Assembly (NCBI GenBank): GCA_945859605.1
Contig: OX243816.1
Coordinates: 31,385,074-31,449,073, forward strand
Length of the DNA stretch: 64,000 bases
Source: Lumbricus rubellus
Taxonomy: Eukaryota > Annelida > Clitellata > Crassiclitellata > Lumbricidae
Direction of reading: 5' to 3'
Shown: positions 11,354-21,609 of the stretch, piece by piece
How positions within the stretch are numbered: position 1 is the stretch's first letter
Layout: each line of letters starts with the position of its first letter
Notes under the pieces: model-generated
Told to the model about the DNA's origin: nothing
The model's database searches: none
What the model saw: the letters and a program-made list of their open reading frames with translations, nothing else
Translations under genes and position numbers: made by a program

Positions 11354-12988
11354 TTTGATTTTTGTACAACTCCTGCAGTTTGACTTTTATACAACTTCGA
11401 TATTTGACTCTTTTGAACATCTTCTACATTTTGCCAGTTAATGCAACTGTATTTGACCACGTACAATGATACATGGTCAACCGTAGAATCTGGAGTCCTG
11501 TGGGTGAGATGACATTCCATGATGGAATCATCAAGTGTGTGTCTCTGATTCAGAGTGGCATATCAAGCTGCTTGCTATGTCTGAGGAAATGACTTCATTG
11601 GTTTTGACTAAGACAGTTTTTCTGTCATGTTTAGTCAAACCTACAGAAGTTCATGGTTGACTGAACCTGTGTTGCATGCATCATGTTCAAGCTGTATATG
11701 TAAAATCTTCCTCTGTTTTTTATAGTTATAGACCTCTTTGTGTTCTTGCTTGTGCGTCTATGTATGGATTGTATGGTCCTATGTCTCTGTGTTACTAATC
11801 CTAGAGTAAGTCAGCCGGTGTTGCTTGGTTTGTTTGTTCATCAAAGTGTGCTTCATATGCATTGGACTGTGTTGCGTTGCTAATAACAGTGTAATCTAAA
11901 AGCTGTGTCCAAAGGTCCTATATAATTATTGCTCTGATACATAAAAACAACGTGTGTATATCATACGTGACCTACGCATACTCATAAAATGCATGCATGC
12001 ATTAAATGTTTCCACATGGCAGCAATGAAAGTGTCAGAGTACGTTTTTAGCAGGATAGTGCAGCCATTTCAGTGGTAACCAGACTTAATGTTGGCTTGCC
12101 AGTGTGCCATACCAGTTCACCATATCGCTGTGCGTATGAAACCAACTTGAATTTTGTACTGTTTTTAAATGACAATTCTATAGTTTTAAAACCAGCTGTG
12201 TATAATCAGTATACTACTGTACTTCATGGTGTTGCTAAAAATTATTAGCATGTCAGTGCTTCTGGCAGTTAGATTTGGATTGAATGTACATGTGAAAATA
12301 TACATGGAGCTGTTGTAGCTGTGTTTGATGTGGATGTGGTTGGGGAGATAATCTTTCATCTGCCAACAGATTTTCATTAGCTTTTGATCACTCTTGAAAT
12401 TTATACCTGAAGAATATCGAATTATTTGCTAGTTCATTTTTATGATATAATTTATGCAGCTGGCAACCTGCCACACACTTCATGTCAGACCAAACTGCCT
12501 ATTTTAATATAAAAATTTGGGATCTCTAAGAGATGAAAGCCAGTTGTTTTGCAAAAAATGAAAGAGATTTGTTGAGAGAATTTTTGGTCTCACCAGCTGT
12601 TGATGTGGTTGATGAGTGATTTTATGTTTGTATAATAGATGGTGAATATTTCTTTGTGACTGTACGAATGCTGTTCTCACTGAGGCAGAGCATTTTGCAA
12701 TTCAAATGCAGAATTAAATGTAGCCCTCCTTGTGTTGTAGATTTTTGCATCACAGCTCTCTGTGATGTAGATTTTATTGCTTTATCCTTTGAATCCTTTT
12801 TGTGTTATTTGTGATATGACTCATCTGTGAGTTGTAAATAGGATTGATTGATGGCCGAACCAAAATGAGTCATTCTGAAATTAAAAAGTGCTGTTTGTTT
12901 GCTGCGATGAATTTATTTATAATTTCTTCTGTTGTTATGTTACTGAACATAATGTCTTGTGGGTAGAGTCAGCAGCACTTTTATAGAG
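11354..12988. other. Non-coding stretch, no gene seen
   Basis: AT-rich; only short frames. It ends at the point where the duplicated block of 12989-13363 / 21551-21925 begins. Confidence 0.4.
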
Positions 12989-13363
12989 ATACATTCATCT
13001 GTAACATTTGTCATCTCCTGAATGGTAGTTGGATAAGTTCTGCACAGCAGTGCCGGCGCTAGGGTATCTGAGGCCCCCCCCCAAAAAAAAAATAGGGGCC
13101 CCCATACCTTGAGCTGTCATCTCAGCAACATTTTTCATAATATAAGTGCTGAAAGACTTCAATAAATGTCCTCTGCCAATTGTTAATTTTTTGGGAATTT
13201 CCACGCTGTAAGGCGTAAAAAAAAAGTGTTGTGTTTCCGGTAACGCGACCGACCCATTTTTAGGGCCGCGACCCAAATATTTTTGTAAAAAAAATTTAAT
13301 TTAAAAAAAAAAATTCAAATTTTTTTTTTCCAAAAAAAATTAAATTTTTTTTCAAATTAAAAA
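12989..13363 (+). repeat. Duplicated block: host flank plus truncated hAT start
   Basis: This block (58-bp flank, then the start of a hAT-like element, then the left part of a Harbinger MITE from 13212) is repeated at 21551-21925. The copies differ slightly, for example in the C and A homopolymer lengths near 13075. It ends abruptly in an A-rich tract where gypsy internal sequence starts. The hAT start (cagtgccggcgctag at 13048) has the target repeat CTGCACAG on its left, but the right end is missing here. Confidence 0.85.
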
Positions 13364-13563
13364 TCGGTAACGATTTGACTTATTAATGATGAACGATTTA
13401 TGTTGATTCACGATGAACATTTTTAGTTGCTAGTAAGCCATTACTAATTAAGTAGCCTGATAGACTTTTATTAGTATAATAGGCCCTAACTAGCATTGTT
13501 AGCAAGTGTTTAACGCTGTTAGGATAAGTCCGAAGGGGCTTCGGAGCAGTACTGGGAGGGGGG
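13364..13563 (+). repeat. Extra copy of the gypsy 3' internal end and polypurine tract
   Basis: These 200 bp match 20622-20821, the sequence just before the 3' LTR, including the polypurine tract gggagggggg, with about one difference seen (c/g near 13379). An intact retrotransposon should have host DNA here. It therefore indicates either a tandem element or an assembly join. Confidence 0.85.
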
Positions 13564-14292
13564 TGTAGCGAACTTTACTTTCTAATAAGAGTTCATACAG
13601 TGCAATTATTGTTGAAAGGTTATCCGGTGCGGTTAAGTTCGCTGGTTAAAATGTAGCTTGGCCATGTAGTTGAACCGGTTAAAATCCGAAGAATTAACCA
13701 GGCAGAATGCCTGTAATTGGGCGGTTAATTATGAGGCAAGTTGAACCGGTGGTTGTATGGGAATATTGGCCGGTTAAGGTTTTAGCGTAACCAAGGCGAA
13801 ATGCATGAGGTATCCCGGTTAAGCTTTATGTAATATTAACCGATGGTTAGCATTGAAGTAGTGGTTGGTTAAGAGTTGCATTTAACCGCTAAGAGGAGAA
13901 CCGGTTACGGCCAGAATTATTAACCGCACGCTAGGTATATAAGGGGTAGGATTTTGTTGTTAGTATGCTCGCAGAAGGACTTGGAAGGACTTGAATGCTC
14001 GTTTCCAGATGTTTGCTGACGCTCGTTTTCAGATGTTTTCTGATGCTTGTTAGGCTCGTTTATGCTGCTGTTGTGTCGTTATAATAAGAATTGAAACTGT
14101 CATCGAGTTGTTTCTTCGGTTGGTTGATCGACATTAAATCTCCTGACAGACCGTAGGAGTGGACCAGGCGACATATGCAGCACGGTGGTTCGGCATCCTG
14201 GTAAGAGTCACGCCACCGTGCAGGAAGGAAAACCCAAGAAGGCCAGAGAGAGAAAGAAGACAGGACTGAGAAGAAGGAGGGTTTTCGCCACA
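13564..14292 (+). repeat. 5' long terminal repeat, Ty3/gypsy element
   Basis: 729 bp, starting tgtagcgaac and ending cgccaca (TG...CA). By eye it matches the 3' LTR at 20822-21550 along its whole length, which implies recent insertion. It contains a TATA box (tatataag, 13936-13943) and candidate poly(A) signals attaaa and aataag between 14080 and 14140. It is densely studded with AACCGGTT-like motifs (full palindromes at 13673 and 13899). Confidence 0.9.
13936..13943 (+). promoter_or_regulatory. TATA box of the LTR promoter
   Basis: tatataag within ggtatataagggg, about 360 bp before the LTR end, with the U3-like AACCGG-rich sequence upstream. An identical motif lies at +7258 in the 3' LTR. 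Confidence 0.6.
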
Positions 14293-14294
14293 AT

Positions 14295-14311
14295 TGGCAC
14301 CAGAATCGGGG
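14295..14311 (+). other. Primer binding site
   Basis: tggcaccagaatcgggg, starting two bases after the 5' LTR. TGG at its start pairs with the CCA tail of a tRNA. I could not assign the tRNA from memory. Confidence 0.7.
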
Positions 14312-14343
14312 TTGGAGGATAGAGGATCAACCGAAGCATCAGC

Positions 14344-17300
14344 ATGACGGACAGAGAAGATACCATCGCCTACGACTACAGGGATGAGGAGGGGCAGAGC
14401 AGTTTGACACCGGGCCAAAGAGAAACGACTACGAGAGAGAGGCCTAGTTTGCTCCGTGTGCTCCATCAACGGGAGACGACCAACTTCAGGGGAACGAGCA
14501 TGTTCTCGGGAGGAGACGAATTGGAAGAGCAGAACGAACAAGGAAGAAATGGAGCTGCTCTGAGGTATCGGAAGTCGCCGATGAAGCCGGGGAAGTTTGA
14601 CGGCACCGGTTCGTTAGATTCCTTCCTGGCGCAGTTCGAGGTCTGCGCAAAGCACAACGGCTGGACGGACGCAGATCGGGTGGACTTCCTGAGGTGTGCC
14701 TTAGACAAGGCCGCGACACAGCTGTTATGGGACTTTGGAGCAAGCGAAGATGTTACGTATGAAGAATTGGTCGCGCGTCTTCGACAACGATATGGAACAG
14801 AAGGACAGGCCGAGACGTTCAGAACTCAGCTGTACTACCGTCGTCAACGGGGAGACGAGACGTTGAGCACACTTCTTCACGACATAAGAAGGTTGGTGGT
14901 GCTAGCGTATCCCGTCCCAACGAACGAGACGACCGAGATTGTGGCACGTGACGCCTTCCTAGAAGCGATGAGAGATCGAGAGCTGTCGCTGAAGGTTCGC
15001 GAGCGAGAACCTAAGACATTGGACGAAGCGTACCGAACGGCACTACGCCTCGAAGCCTACCAGCGAACAATGGAAACGGAAGATCGACGGAGACCGCCGA
15101 ACCGCGTTAGAGGAACTGTCGAGAAAGAAGCCGGCAGCCAGTTGCAACAGCAACTCGACAGTTTCCTGAAGTCTCAACGCGAGGAACAGAGGAAGTGGCA
15201 ACAAGACATGGAAGCGCGGATGGAGAGACATTTCGGAGAGAGGCGCGATGCTGCACCAAGACGAAGCCCACAGGAACAAGAGGAGCATCGCAACACCAGA
15301 GAACAGAGACCGGTCTTGACCTGCTACGGTTGCGGTCGGGCTGGACACATGGCTCGAAACTGCCGACAAAATCGCCAGCATCACAATCGTCGAAATGACG
15401 CCGCTGCCGAGGAAAACGGAGGAACCACAGGAGATGAAGACGTTGCAGTTAACCACACTACCCGTCCGAGAGTGTCGAATCCAGCCAGCAACAACGCCAT
15501 CTTCGTACGAGGAACGATTGCCGGGAAGAGTCAGCTGTGCCTCATTGACACCGGATCGGAGGTGAGCTTGGTGCCATTCTCTGTTGTTGAGGGCTCTGGG
15601 ATTCAACCGTGCAATAGGGTATTGATGGCTGCTAATGGGACTGAGATTAGGGTATTGGGTGAGATCACAACCCCTATAAAGGTATGGCGTGGGTTTGCCA
15701 TCTCCACTACCTTTTTGGTTTCGGACCAAATAGCTGAGCCAATGTTAGGGATGGATTGGCTTAGACAACATAGATGCCGTTTAAGTTTTGGCACGGGAGC
15801 ACTGTTTGTAGGACGCCGGAGGATCTCGCTAGTTAAGGGAAATGGCTCCACATGGTGCAGACGCATAGTGGTGGCTGAGGAAGTGAGTGTGCCACCTAAA
15901 TGTCAGTACGATATAGGGGTGAAAACGCTGTTTGATGATTTGTCCACCGAAGCTCCAGCGTGGATGACCGAGACGAGAGAGCTACAGCCAGGGTTGCATG
16001 TAGCACGAGTTCTAGTAGGAGACGATGTTAATACTACTAAGGTGCGGGTTGTTAATTTGACCGAGCGAGTGGTCAAACTAGAAAAAGACCGTTTGTTAGG
16101 AGGACTGCACCCAGTGCAAATAAGCGGAGGTGAATCAGAGGGTTCGGTTGCGAAAGAGGAGTTAGTTGATAAGAGTGTGGAAGAGATGATGAAAGGAATT
16201 GCAGAAGTCCCAAGTGAAGTGAAAGACCGGCTGCAGGGCCTGTTGAAGGAATATCGAGATGTGCTGTCGCTGAGCGAAAGTGATTTAGGGAAGACAGCAG
16301 TAGGTCTGCATAGGATTGACACTGGGGATGCAGCTCCCGTGAGACAACCCGTGAGAAGACAGCCTCCTCCCTACCGTGTGGAGATAGATAAACGGGTTGA
16401 GAAGATGGTTAGTGAAGGACTAGTAGAAGCGACCTCCAGCGAGTGGGCATCCAATGTAGTGTTAGTAAGGAAGAAAGATGGGACAATGAGATTCTGCGGG
16501 GATTACAGAGGCTTGAATGAGAAGACGAAGAAAGACTCTTACCCACTTCCGCGGGTGGATGAGTGTCTGGAGGCATTGACAGGTGCGAGTTGGTTCAGTA
16601 CAATAGATCTCCGGAGCGGATACCACCAAGTGGCCATGGAGCCACAAGACGCAGACAAGACGGCGTTTGTAACGCGTAAGGGGGTATTTCGGTGGAGGGT
16701 CATGCCATTCGGGCTATGTAATGCCCCGGCTACTTTCCAAAGGCTCATGGACATCGTGCTATCGGGATTGAATTTCGAAATGTGCCTAGTTTATCTAGAC
16801 GATGTTATCATTTTCTCGGATGGTCTGGATCAGCATCTAGAAAGATTGAGGAAGGTGTTAGAGAGGTTGCGAGAAGCTAATCTGAAGCTGAAACCCAGCA
16901 AATGTCGGTTATTACGGCGGACAGTTGAGTTCCTGGGACATGTAGTAACGCCTGAGGGAGTGGCGGTAGACCCTTCCAAGATTTCAGAAGTGACCAATTG
17001 GCCAGTGCCAAGGAAATTGAGGGAAGTGAGAGCGTTTTTGGGACTCTGCTCATACTACCGGAAGTTCGTAAGGGACTTTTCTTTTCTGGCGGCACCTCTT
17101 TATGACCTGACGAAGAAGGGGCGCGCGTTTGAATGGGATGAGAGATGTCAGGAGGCGTTTGACCGCTTGAAGGTTATCTTGACGACTGCACCGGTGCTGA
17201 CGCTACCGCAAGAAACAGCCCTATATGTGTTAGATTGTGACGCATCTGACATTGGAATAGGGGCCGTCATATCGCAGATAGTGGATGGAGAGGAAAGGGT

Positions 17301-19083
17301 CATCGCCTATGGCAGCCGCCTTCTCTCGTCGGCGGAACAGAAGTACTGCGTTACCCGCCGCGAGTTACTAGCAGTCGTGCATTTTACCAAGTACTACAGG
17401 CAATACTTGCTTGGACGACAGTTTGTTTTGAGGACAGATCATGCGGCCCTCCAGTGGCTGCGTAGGACACCGGAACCTATGGGACAGCAGGGGCGCTGGC
17501 TGGAACGGCTAGCTGAGTTTGAGTTTAGTATAGTACATAGACCAGGTCGGAAGCACGGGAACGCGGACGCGTTGTCCCGAAAGCCGTGTCGCCAATGTGG
17601 AAGTATGGACGATCAGGTGATGGTAGCGGCTACCCGAGAAGTCTTCGGGGATGAAACCGAAGCTAGCACAGAAGCACCTGATACCATTTTAGTGACTCAG
17701 CGGGAAGATCCCGATCTGATGTTGGTGAGACGATGGATAGGACAGGAAGGAGCGATGCCTGAGATAGAGGAAGTGCTGCAAGAAAACGCCGCAGTCAAGG
17801 CGTATTGGCATCAGCGAGATAGCTTGTGCTTTAAGGATGGAGTTTTATACCGGAAACGGTTTGATGGAGTTGAGCAACTGCTCTTACCAAGGGCGTTGAG
17901 AGAACCGTACCTGAAGCTAGCTCATACGGGTGCTACAGGAGGGCACTTAGGGATTCGCAGGACTCGTGAGCAAATACGACGCCGTGCCTATTGGCCGGGA
18001 TGGTCGCGAGACGTGAAGGGCTATTGCAGAAGATGCCCTCAGTGCTGTCAGTATAGAAGGGGAAAAGTCCCAAAGCAAGGACCGCTGCAACCTTTGCCCA
18101 CTGGTGAACCCTGGGAGCGGTTGAGCATAGACATCACGGGACCCCACCCAAGGAGTCGCCGGGGCCACATTTATATACTGACGATGATGGATAATTTCAC
18201 GAAGTACGTAGAAGCGGTACCACTAGCGAATCAAGAAGCGGCTACAGTAGCCAGGGCTTTGGTTGAGACAGTGATAGTTCGGTATGGGGCACCTTTACAG
18301 ATCCTCACAGACCAGGGTACGAATTTCGATGGGCACCTGTTTAAGGGGGTCTGCAAATTGTTAGAGATAGATAAGGTCCGGACGTCGGGATACCACCCCA
18401 GTGGGAACGGCCTCATTGAAAGGTTCCATAGAACCCTAAACGCCATGTTAGGTAAGGTGATTAGCGGCCATCAGAGGGACTGGGATGAGTTCCTCCCGCA
18501 CGTCATGGCAGCCTACCGCAGCTCGGTACATGAGGTGACAGGATTCTCACCAAATCGGCTACTCTTCGGAAGAGAAACCAGAGCGCCGTTAGATTTGGTG
18601 TATGGGCGTCCATCAGAGGCTTGGCCAGGAAACACGACGTATTCCAGCTATGTGGAGGACATGGCCCAGCGATTGGAGGAAGCCTATCAGTTGGTACGAG
18701 AGAATCTACAGAAGGCCGCAGAAAGAAGGAAGCACGCCTACGACCTACGAGTACGGCCGGCTCGCTTTAAGGAGGGAGATCAAGTCTGGCACTTCTCTCC
18801 ACGTCGCTACAAAGGACGAAGTCCTAAATGGCAGAAGATGTACCAGGGGCCTATGGTGATCCTGCGCCAGTGTGGGCCTGTAAACTACTTGGTTCAGGCA
18901 CCCAAGAAAAAGCCGTTTGTGACGCATGTGGACAAGCTGAAGGCATACATGTCCACAGAAGAAGATGAAGTACAGGAAGAGCCTCCGCCTACGATACTGG
19001 CTGGAGAAGATGAACACGAGATGCCGCGGGGAGATGGTAGAGCGCGTCGGTCCACGCAGAGACCGGTGCGTTATTCCCATTAG
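14344..19083 (+). CDS. Gag-Pol polyprotein of Ty3/gypsy element
   Basis: Single frame of 1,579 codons with gag and pol fused, no frameshift. The capsid-like gag region runs from about residue 80; a zinc knuckle CYGCGRAGHMARNC starts near residue 327. The aspartic protease carries DTGS with its aspartate at 402. RT spans about 655-850, with the catalytic box YLDD at 817-820. RNase H begins near DCDASD at about 964. Integrase has an HHCC zinc region from about 1194 and a catalytic triad D1263, D1323, E1359 (35 residues between the last two), then a GPY/F-like module around WQKMYQGPMVI. Every catalytic motif I looked for is present, so the copy appears functional. ATG at 14344 is the first in frame and lies about 50 bp after the primer binding site. 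Base composition is richer in G and C than the surrounding DNA. Confidence 0.95.
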   Translation: MTDREDTIAYDYRDEEGQSSLTPGQRETTTRERPSLLRVLHQRETTNFRGTSMFSGGDELEEQNEQGRNGAALRYRKSPMKPGKFDGTGSLDSFLAQFEVCAKHNGWTDADRVDFLRCALDKAATQLLWDFGASEDVTYEELVARLRQRYGTEGQAETFRTQLYYRRQRGDETLSTLLHDIRRLVVLAYPVPTNETTEIVARDAFLEAMRDRELSLKVREREPKTLDEAYRTALRLEAYQRTMETEDRRRPPNRVRGTVEKEAGSQLQQQLDSFLKSQREEQRKWQQDMEARMERHFGERRDAAPRRSPQEQEEHRNTREQRPVLTCYGCGRAGHMARNCRQNRQHHNRRNDAAAEENGGTTGDEDVAVNHTTRPRVSNPASNNAIFVRGTIAGKSQLCLIDTGSEVSLVPFSVVEGSGIQPCNRVLMAANGTEIRVLGEITTPIKVWRGFAISTTFLVSDQIAEPMLGMDWLRQHRCRLSFGTGALFVGRRRISLVKGNGSTWCRRIVVAEEVSVPPKCQYDIGVKTLFDDLSTEAPAWMTETRELQPGLHVARVLVGDDVNTTKVRVVNLTERVVKLEKDRLLGGLHPVQISGGESEGSVAKEELVDKSVEEMMKGIAEVPSEVKDRLQGLLKEYRDVLSLSESDLGKTAVGLHRIDTGDAAPVRQPVRRQPPPYRVEIDKRVEKMVSEGLVEATSSEWASNVVLVRKKDGTMRFCGDYRGLNEKTKKDSYPLPRVDECLEALTGASWFSTIDLRSGYHQVAMEPQDADKTAFVTRKGVFRWRVMPFGLCNAPATFQRLMDIVLSGLNFEMCLVYLDDVIIFSDGLDQHLERLRKVLERLREANLKLKPSKCRLLRRTVEFLGHVVTPEGVAVDPSKISEVTNWPVPRKLREVRAFLGLCSYYRKFVRDFSFLAAPLYDLTKKGRAFEWDERCQEAFDRLKVILTTAPVLTLPQETALYVLDCDASDIGIGAVISQIVDGEERVIAYGSRLLSSAEQKYCVTRRELLAVVHFTKYYRQYLLGRQFVLRTDHAALQWLRRTPEPMGQQGRWLERLAEFEFSIVHRPGRKHGNADALSRKPCRQCGSMDDQVMVAATREVFGDETEASTEAPDTILVTQREDPDLMLVRRWIGQEGAMPEIEEVLQENAAVKAYWHQRDSLCFKDGVLYRKRFDGVEQLLLPRALREPYLKLAHTGATGGHLGIRRTREQIRRRAYWPGWSRDVKGYCRRCPQCCQYRRGKVPKQGPLQPLPTGEPWERLSIDITGPHPRSRRGHIYILTMMDNFTKYVEAVPLANQEAATVARALVETVIVRYGAPLQILTDQGTNFDGHLFKGVCKLLEIDKVRTSGYHPSGNGLIERFHRTLNAMLGKVISGHQRDWDEFLPHVMAAYRSSVHEVTGFSPNRLLFGRETRAPLDLVYGRPSEAWPGNTTYSSYVEDMAQRLEEAYQLVRENLQKAAERRKHAYDLRVRPARFKEGDQVWHFSPRRYKGRSPKWQKMYQGPMVILRQCGPVNYLVQAPKKKPFVTHVDKLKAYMSTEEDEVQEEPPPTILAGEDEHEMPRGDGRARRSTQRPVRYSH

Positions 19084-19099
19084 AGTCGAGAGCGAGGTG

Positions 19100-19300
19100 T
19101 GAAGGAGTTTACCGGTAAAGATTCAAGAAGAAATCTTACCGACGCCATGGAAAATCATGAAGGAATTAACCGGTAAAGATTCAAGAAGAAATCTTAACCG
19201 ATGCCATGGAGAATGATGGGAAAAATTAACCGGTAAAGATTTGACAGAAATCTTGGTCAACGCCATGGATCTCTCGTGAGGAAATTAACCGGCGCGAAGT
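19100..19300 (+). repeat. About 60-bp tandem repeats between gag-pol and ORF3
   Basis: Four units with accggtaaag or accggcgcg starts near 19111, 19169, 19229 and 19287 (spacing 58-60 bp). Each of the first three contains an aagatt...aaatctt inverted pair and then a gccatgga core. The AACCGG core is the same as in the LTR, so the repeats may be regulatory or an RNA structure. Confidence 0.8.
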
Positions 19301-19456
19301 TGTTGCTACGCAAGAAGCGATGACGTCACGAAATTGGACCGGCGGTTAATAAATAAAGTATTTAAACGCGCGACGGATGAACAGCAGGAGAAAGAAGAAA
19401 AGAAGAAAATCGATTCGAAAACAGTAGTCATCGAAAGAAGTCGAAACGGTCGAACA

Positions 19457-20101
19457 ATGGAAAGTCGAAGCTGGCTATGCGACTATTGTGGAGGGGAAAT
19501 GGCTACGCATGGATCGCTGGAACGCCATATCCGTCGCCGTCATTCGCTGAACGTACGCAGGGTGACCGAACGAGTCACCATCATAACGAAGGAAACTCTG
19601 CAGCTGGCCGTTAACGTCGGGACGAGCACGGAAGGCGGGCGAGCAGGAGTGAAACCGGAAGCAGCAGCAGGCTCGAACGAGCAGCAGGCTCGACCGAGCG
19701 GGGTGCCGTCTACTGGGGCGCCTTTGCTGCTGCAAGAAGCTGATGTCGGCGGAACGGCGATGGTTGGGAGGACCGACCCTCCCTGGGCTTTCGCCACACC
19801 GATCGCAGAGGCGGACTTTCCGTTTCGACCAGACGAATCCCTCATCGACCTCGAGCAATGGATGGGGACGATCCAACCCAACCTCGACGAGATCAATGAA
19901 GACGCTATAGCTGATATCGTCTTCGCAGCAAGATGTGAATACTTCCCTCTCGAATGGGAAGATTTCCGCTTACGGATGTGGGCACAATGGCCCATGTGCC
20001 CAGAACTGGTTCTACGCGGGGTTTTTCGGGGCTTCATGCGGCGTTCCATGGTGGAAGGAGAACCTACTGCCAGGGCACCTCTCTTCCTGGACGAATTCTG
20101 A
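19457..20101 (+). CDS. ORF3 of the gypsy element, C2H2 zinc-finger protein
   Basis: The first ATG in this frame is 19457, giving 214 codons; the frame is open upstream to about 19334 but without an ATG. Near the N terminus is a classical finger C-X2-C-X12-H-X4-H (WLCDYCGGEMATHGSLERH, then a second histidine in RRRH). A low-complexity Ala/Gly/Gln stretch follows, then an acidic and Trp-rich C-terminal part (DLEQWMGTIQPN, MWAQWPMCPELVLRGVF) that I do not recognise. It sits after integrase, where some gypsy elements carry an envelope gene, but I see no signal peptide, membrane segment or envelope motif. A nucleic-acid-binding accessory protein is a reasonable inference; the function is unknown. 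Confidence 0.75.
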   Translation: MESRSWLCDYCGGEMATHGSLERHIRRRHSLNVRRVTERVTIITKETLQLAVNVGTSTEGGRAGVKPEAAAGSNEQQARPSGVPSTGAPLLLQEADVGGTAMVGRTDPPWAFATPIAEADFPFRPDESLIDLEQWMGTIQPNLDEINEDAIADIVFAARCEYFPLEWEDFRLRMWAQWPMCPELVLRGVFRGFMRRSMVEGEPTARAPLFLDEF

Positions 20102-20811
20102 TCGGCGAACCAGCATACGGTCTGAAATCTTTTAAGTTACTATTGATGATTCTTTGAAAATGGATGATTAACAATTTCTATGTTATTATCAATGGTCACG
20201 GTCCTTAAAGACGGACGATATTAGTTGATGAACAATCTTAGTTATTAGTGATAAATGCGGTTTTGGTGATGTTATGAATGATTTATGAGGAATGTTAGTT
20301 ATTATCAACGAATGAGATGTGATGCACATGTGTCTTAGTTCAGTTGCTATTGATGGATGCTATCTTTGTTGATGAACAGTAGTAACTGGCATCGATACAT
20401 GACCTATGCCTTAGTTGTTGACTAAGAGACCATTTTTTAAGTTACTATGGAACAATTTCTGATGAGCATAGGCGATATTATGAACGATTTACAATAGGCG
20501 ATGATTATTTGATGCTATTGGGGAACAATTTTAGTTGCTATTAATATGATTAGTTGATAATGGACAACCTTCGTGCTACCGATGAACGATTTATGATGAT
20601 TATGGACAATGTTAGATGCTATCGGTAACGATTTGAGTTATTAATGATGAACGATTTATGTTGATTCACGATGAACATTTTTAGTTGCTAGTAAGCCATT
20701 ACTAATTAAGTAGCCTGATAGACTTTTATTAGTATAATAGGCCCTAACTAGCATTGTTAGCAAGTGTTTAACGCTGTTAGGATAAGTCCGAAGGGGCTTC
20801 GGAGCAGTACT
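20102..20811 (+). other. Gypsy 3' untranslated region with degenerate short repeats
   Basis: About 700 bp with no open frame. Phrases such as gatgaacgatttatg, gaacaattt and ttagttgctat recur at irregular spacing, as in a decayed tandem array. Confidence 0.6.
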
Positions 20812-20821
20812 GGGAGGGGGG
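20812..20821 (+). other. Polypurine tract
   Basis: gggagggggg directly before the TG of the 3' LTR, the expected plus-strand primer position. Confidence 0.85.
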
Positions 20822-21550
20822 TGTAGCGAACTTTACTTTCTAATAAGAGTTCATACAGTGCAATTATTGTTGAAAGGTTATCCGGTGCGGTTAAGTTCGC
20901 TGGTTAAAATGTAGCTTGGCCATGTAGTTGAACCGGTTAAAATCCGAAGAATTAACCAGGCAGAATGCCTGTAATTGGGCGGTTAATTATGAGGCAAGTT
21001 GAACCGGTGGTTGTATGGGAATATTGGCCGGTTAAGGTTTTAGCGTAACCAAGGCGAAATGCATGAGGTATCCCGGTTAAGCTTTATGTAATATTAACCG
21101 ATGGTTAGCATTGAAGTAGTGGTTGGTTAAGAGTTGCATTTAACCGCTAAGAGGAGAACCGGTTACGGCCAGAATTATTAACCGCACGCTAGGTATATAA
21201 GGGGTAGGATTTTGTTGTTAGTATGCTCGCAGAAGGACTTGGAAGGACTTGAATGCTCGTTTCCAGATGTTTGCTGACGCTCGTTTTCAGATGTTTTCTG
21301 ATGCTTGTTAGGCTCGTTTATGCTGCTGTTGTGTCGTTATAATAAGAATTGAAACTGTCATCGAGTTGTTTCTTCGGTTGGTTGATCGACATTAAATCTC
21401 CTGACAGACCGTAGGAGTGGACCAGGCGACATATGCAGCACGGTGGTTCGGCATCCTGGTAAGAGTCACGCCACCGTGCAGGAAGGAAAACCCAAGAAGG
21501 CCAGAGAGAGAAAGAAGACAGGACTGAGAAGAAGGAGGGTTTTCGCCACA
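20822..21550 (+). repeat. 3' long terminal repeat, Ty3/gypsy element
   Basis: 729 bp, same boundaries and TATA box as the 5' LTR, offset by 7,258 bp. The sequence after it (atacattcatctg) is the same as that following 12988, which marks the probable original integration site. Confidence 0.9.
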
Positions 21551-21609
21551 ATACATTCATCTGTAACATTTGTCATCTCCTGAATGGTAGTTGGATAAGT
21601 TCTGCACAG

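Larger units (their letters stand above)
13564..21550 (+). mobile_element. Ty3/gypsy LTR retrotransposon, structurally complete
   Basis: 7,987 bp with identical-length LTRs, a primer binding site just inside the 5' LTR, one long gag-pol frame without stops, a downstream third frame and a polypurine tract beside the 3' LTR. The pol order protease, RT, RNase H, integrase is diagnostic of Ty3/gypsy. Full frames plus near-identical LTRs suggest it was active recently. A normal 4-6 bp target duplication cannot be seen, because the left LTR is preceded by extra element sequence. Confidence 0.92.

Noticed and set aside
14134..20049. Several minus-strand ORFs across the gypsy element
   Set aside because: They are shadows of gag-pol and ORF3 with no domain content.
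19457..20101. Envelope-like gene in the gypsy element
   Set aside because: No signal peptide, furin-like site or membrane segment visible; a C2H2 finger is present instead.
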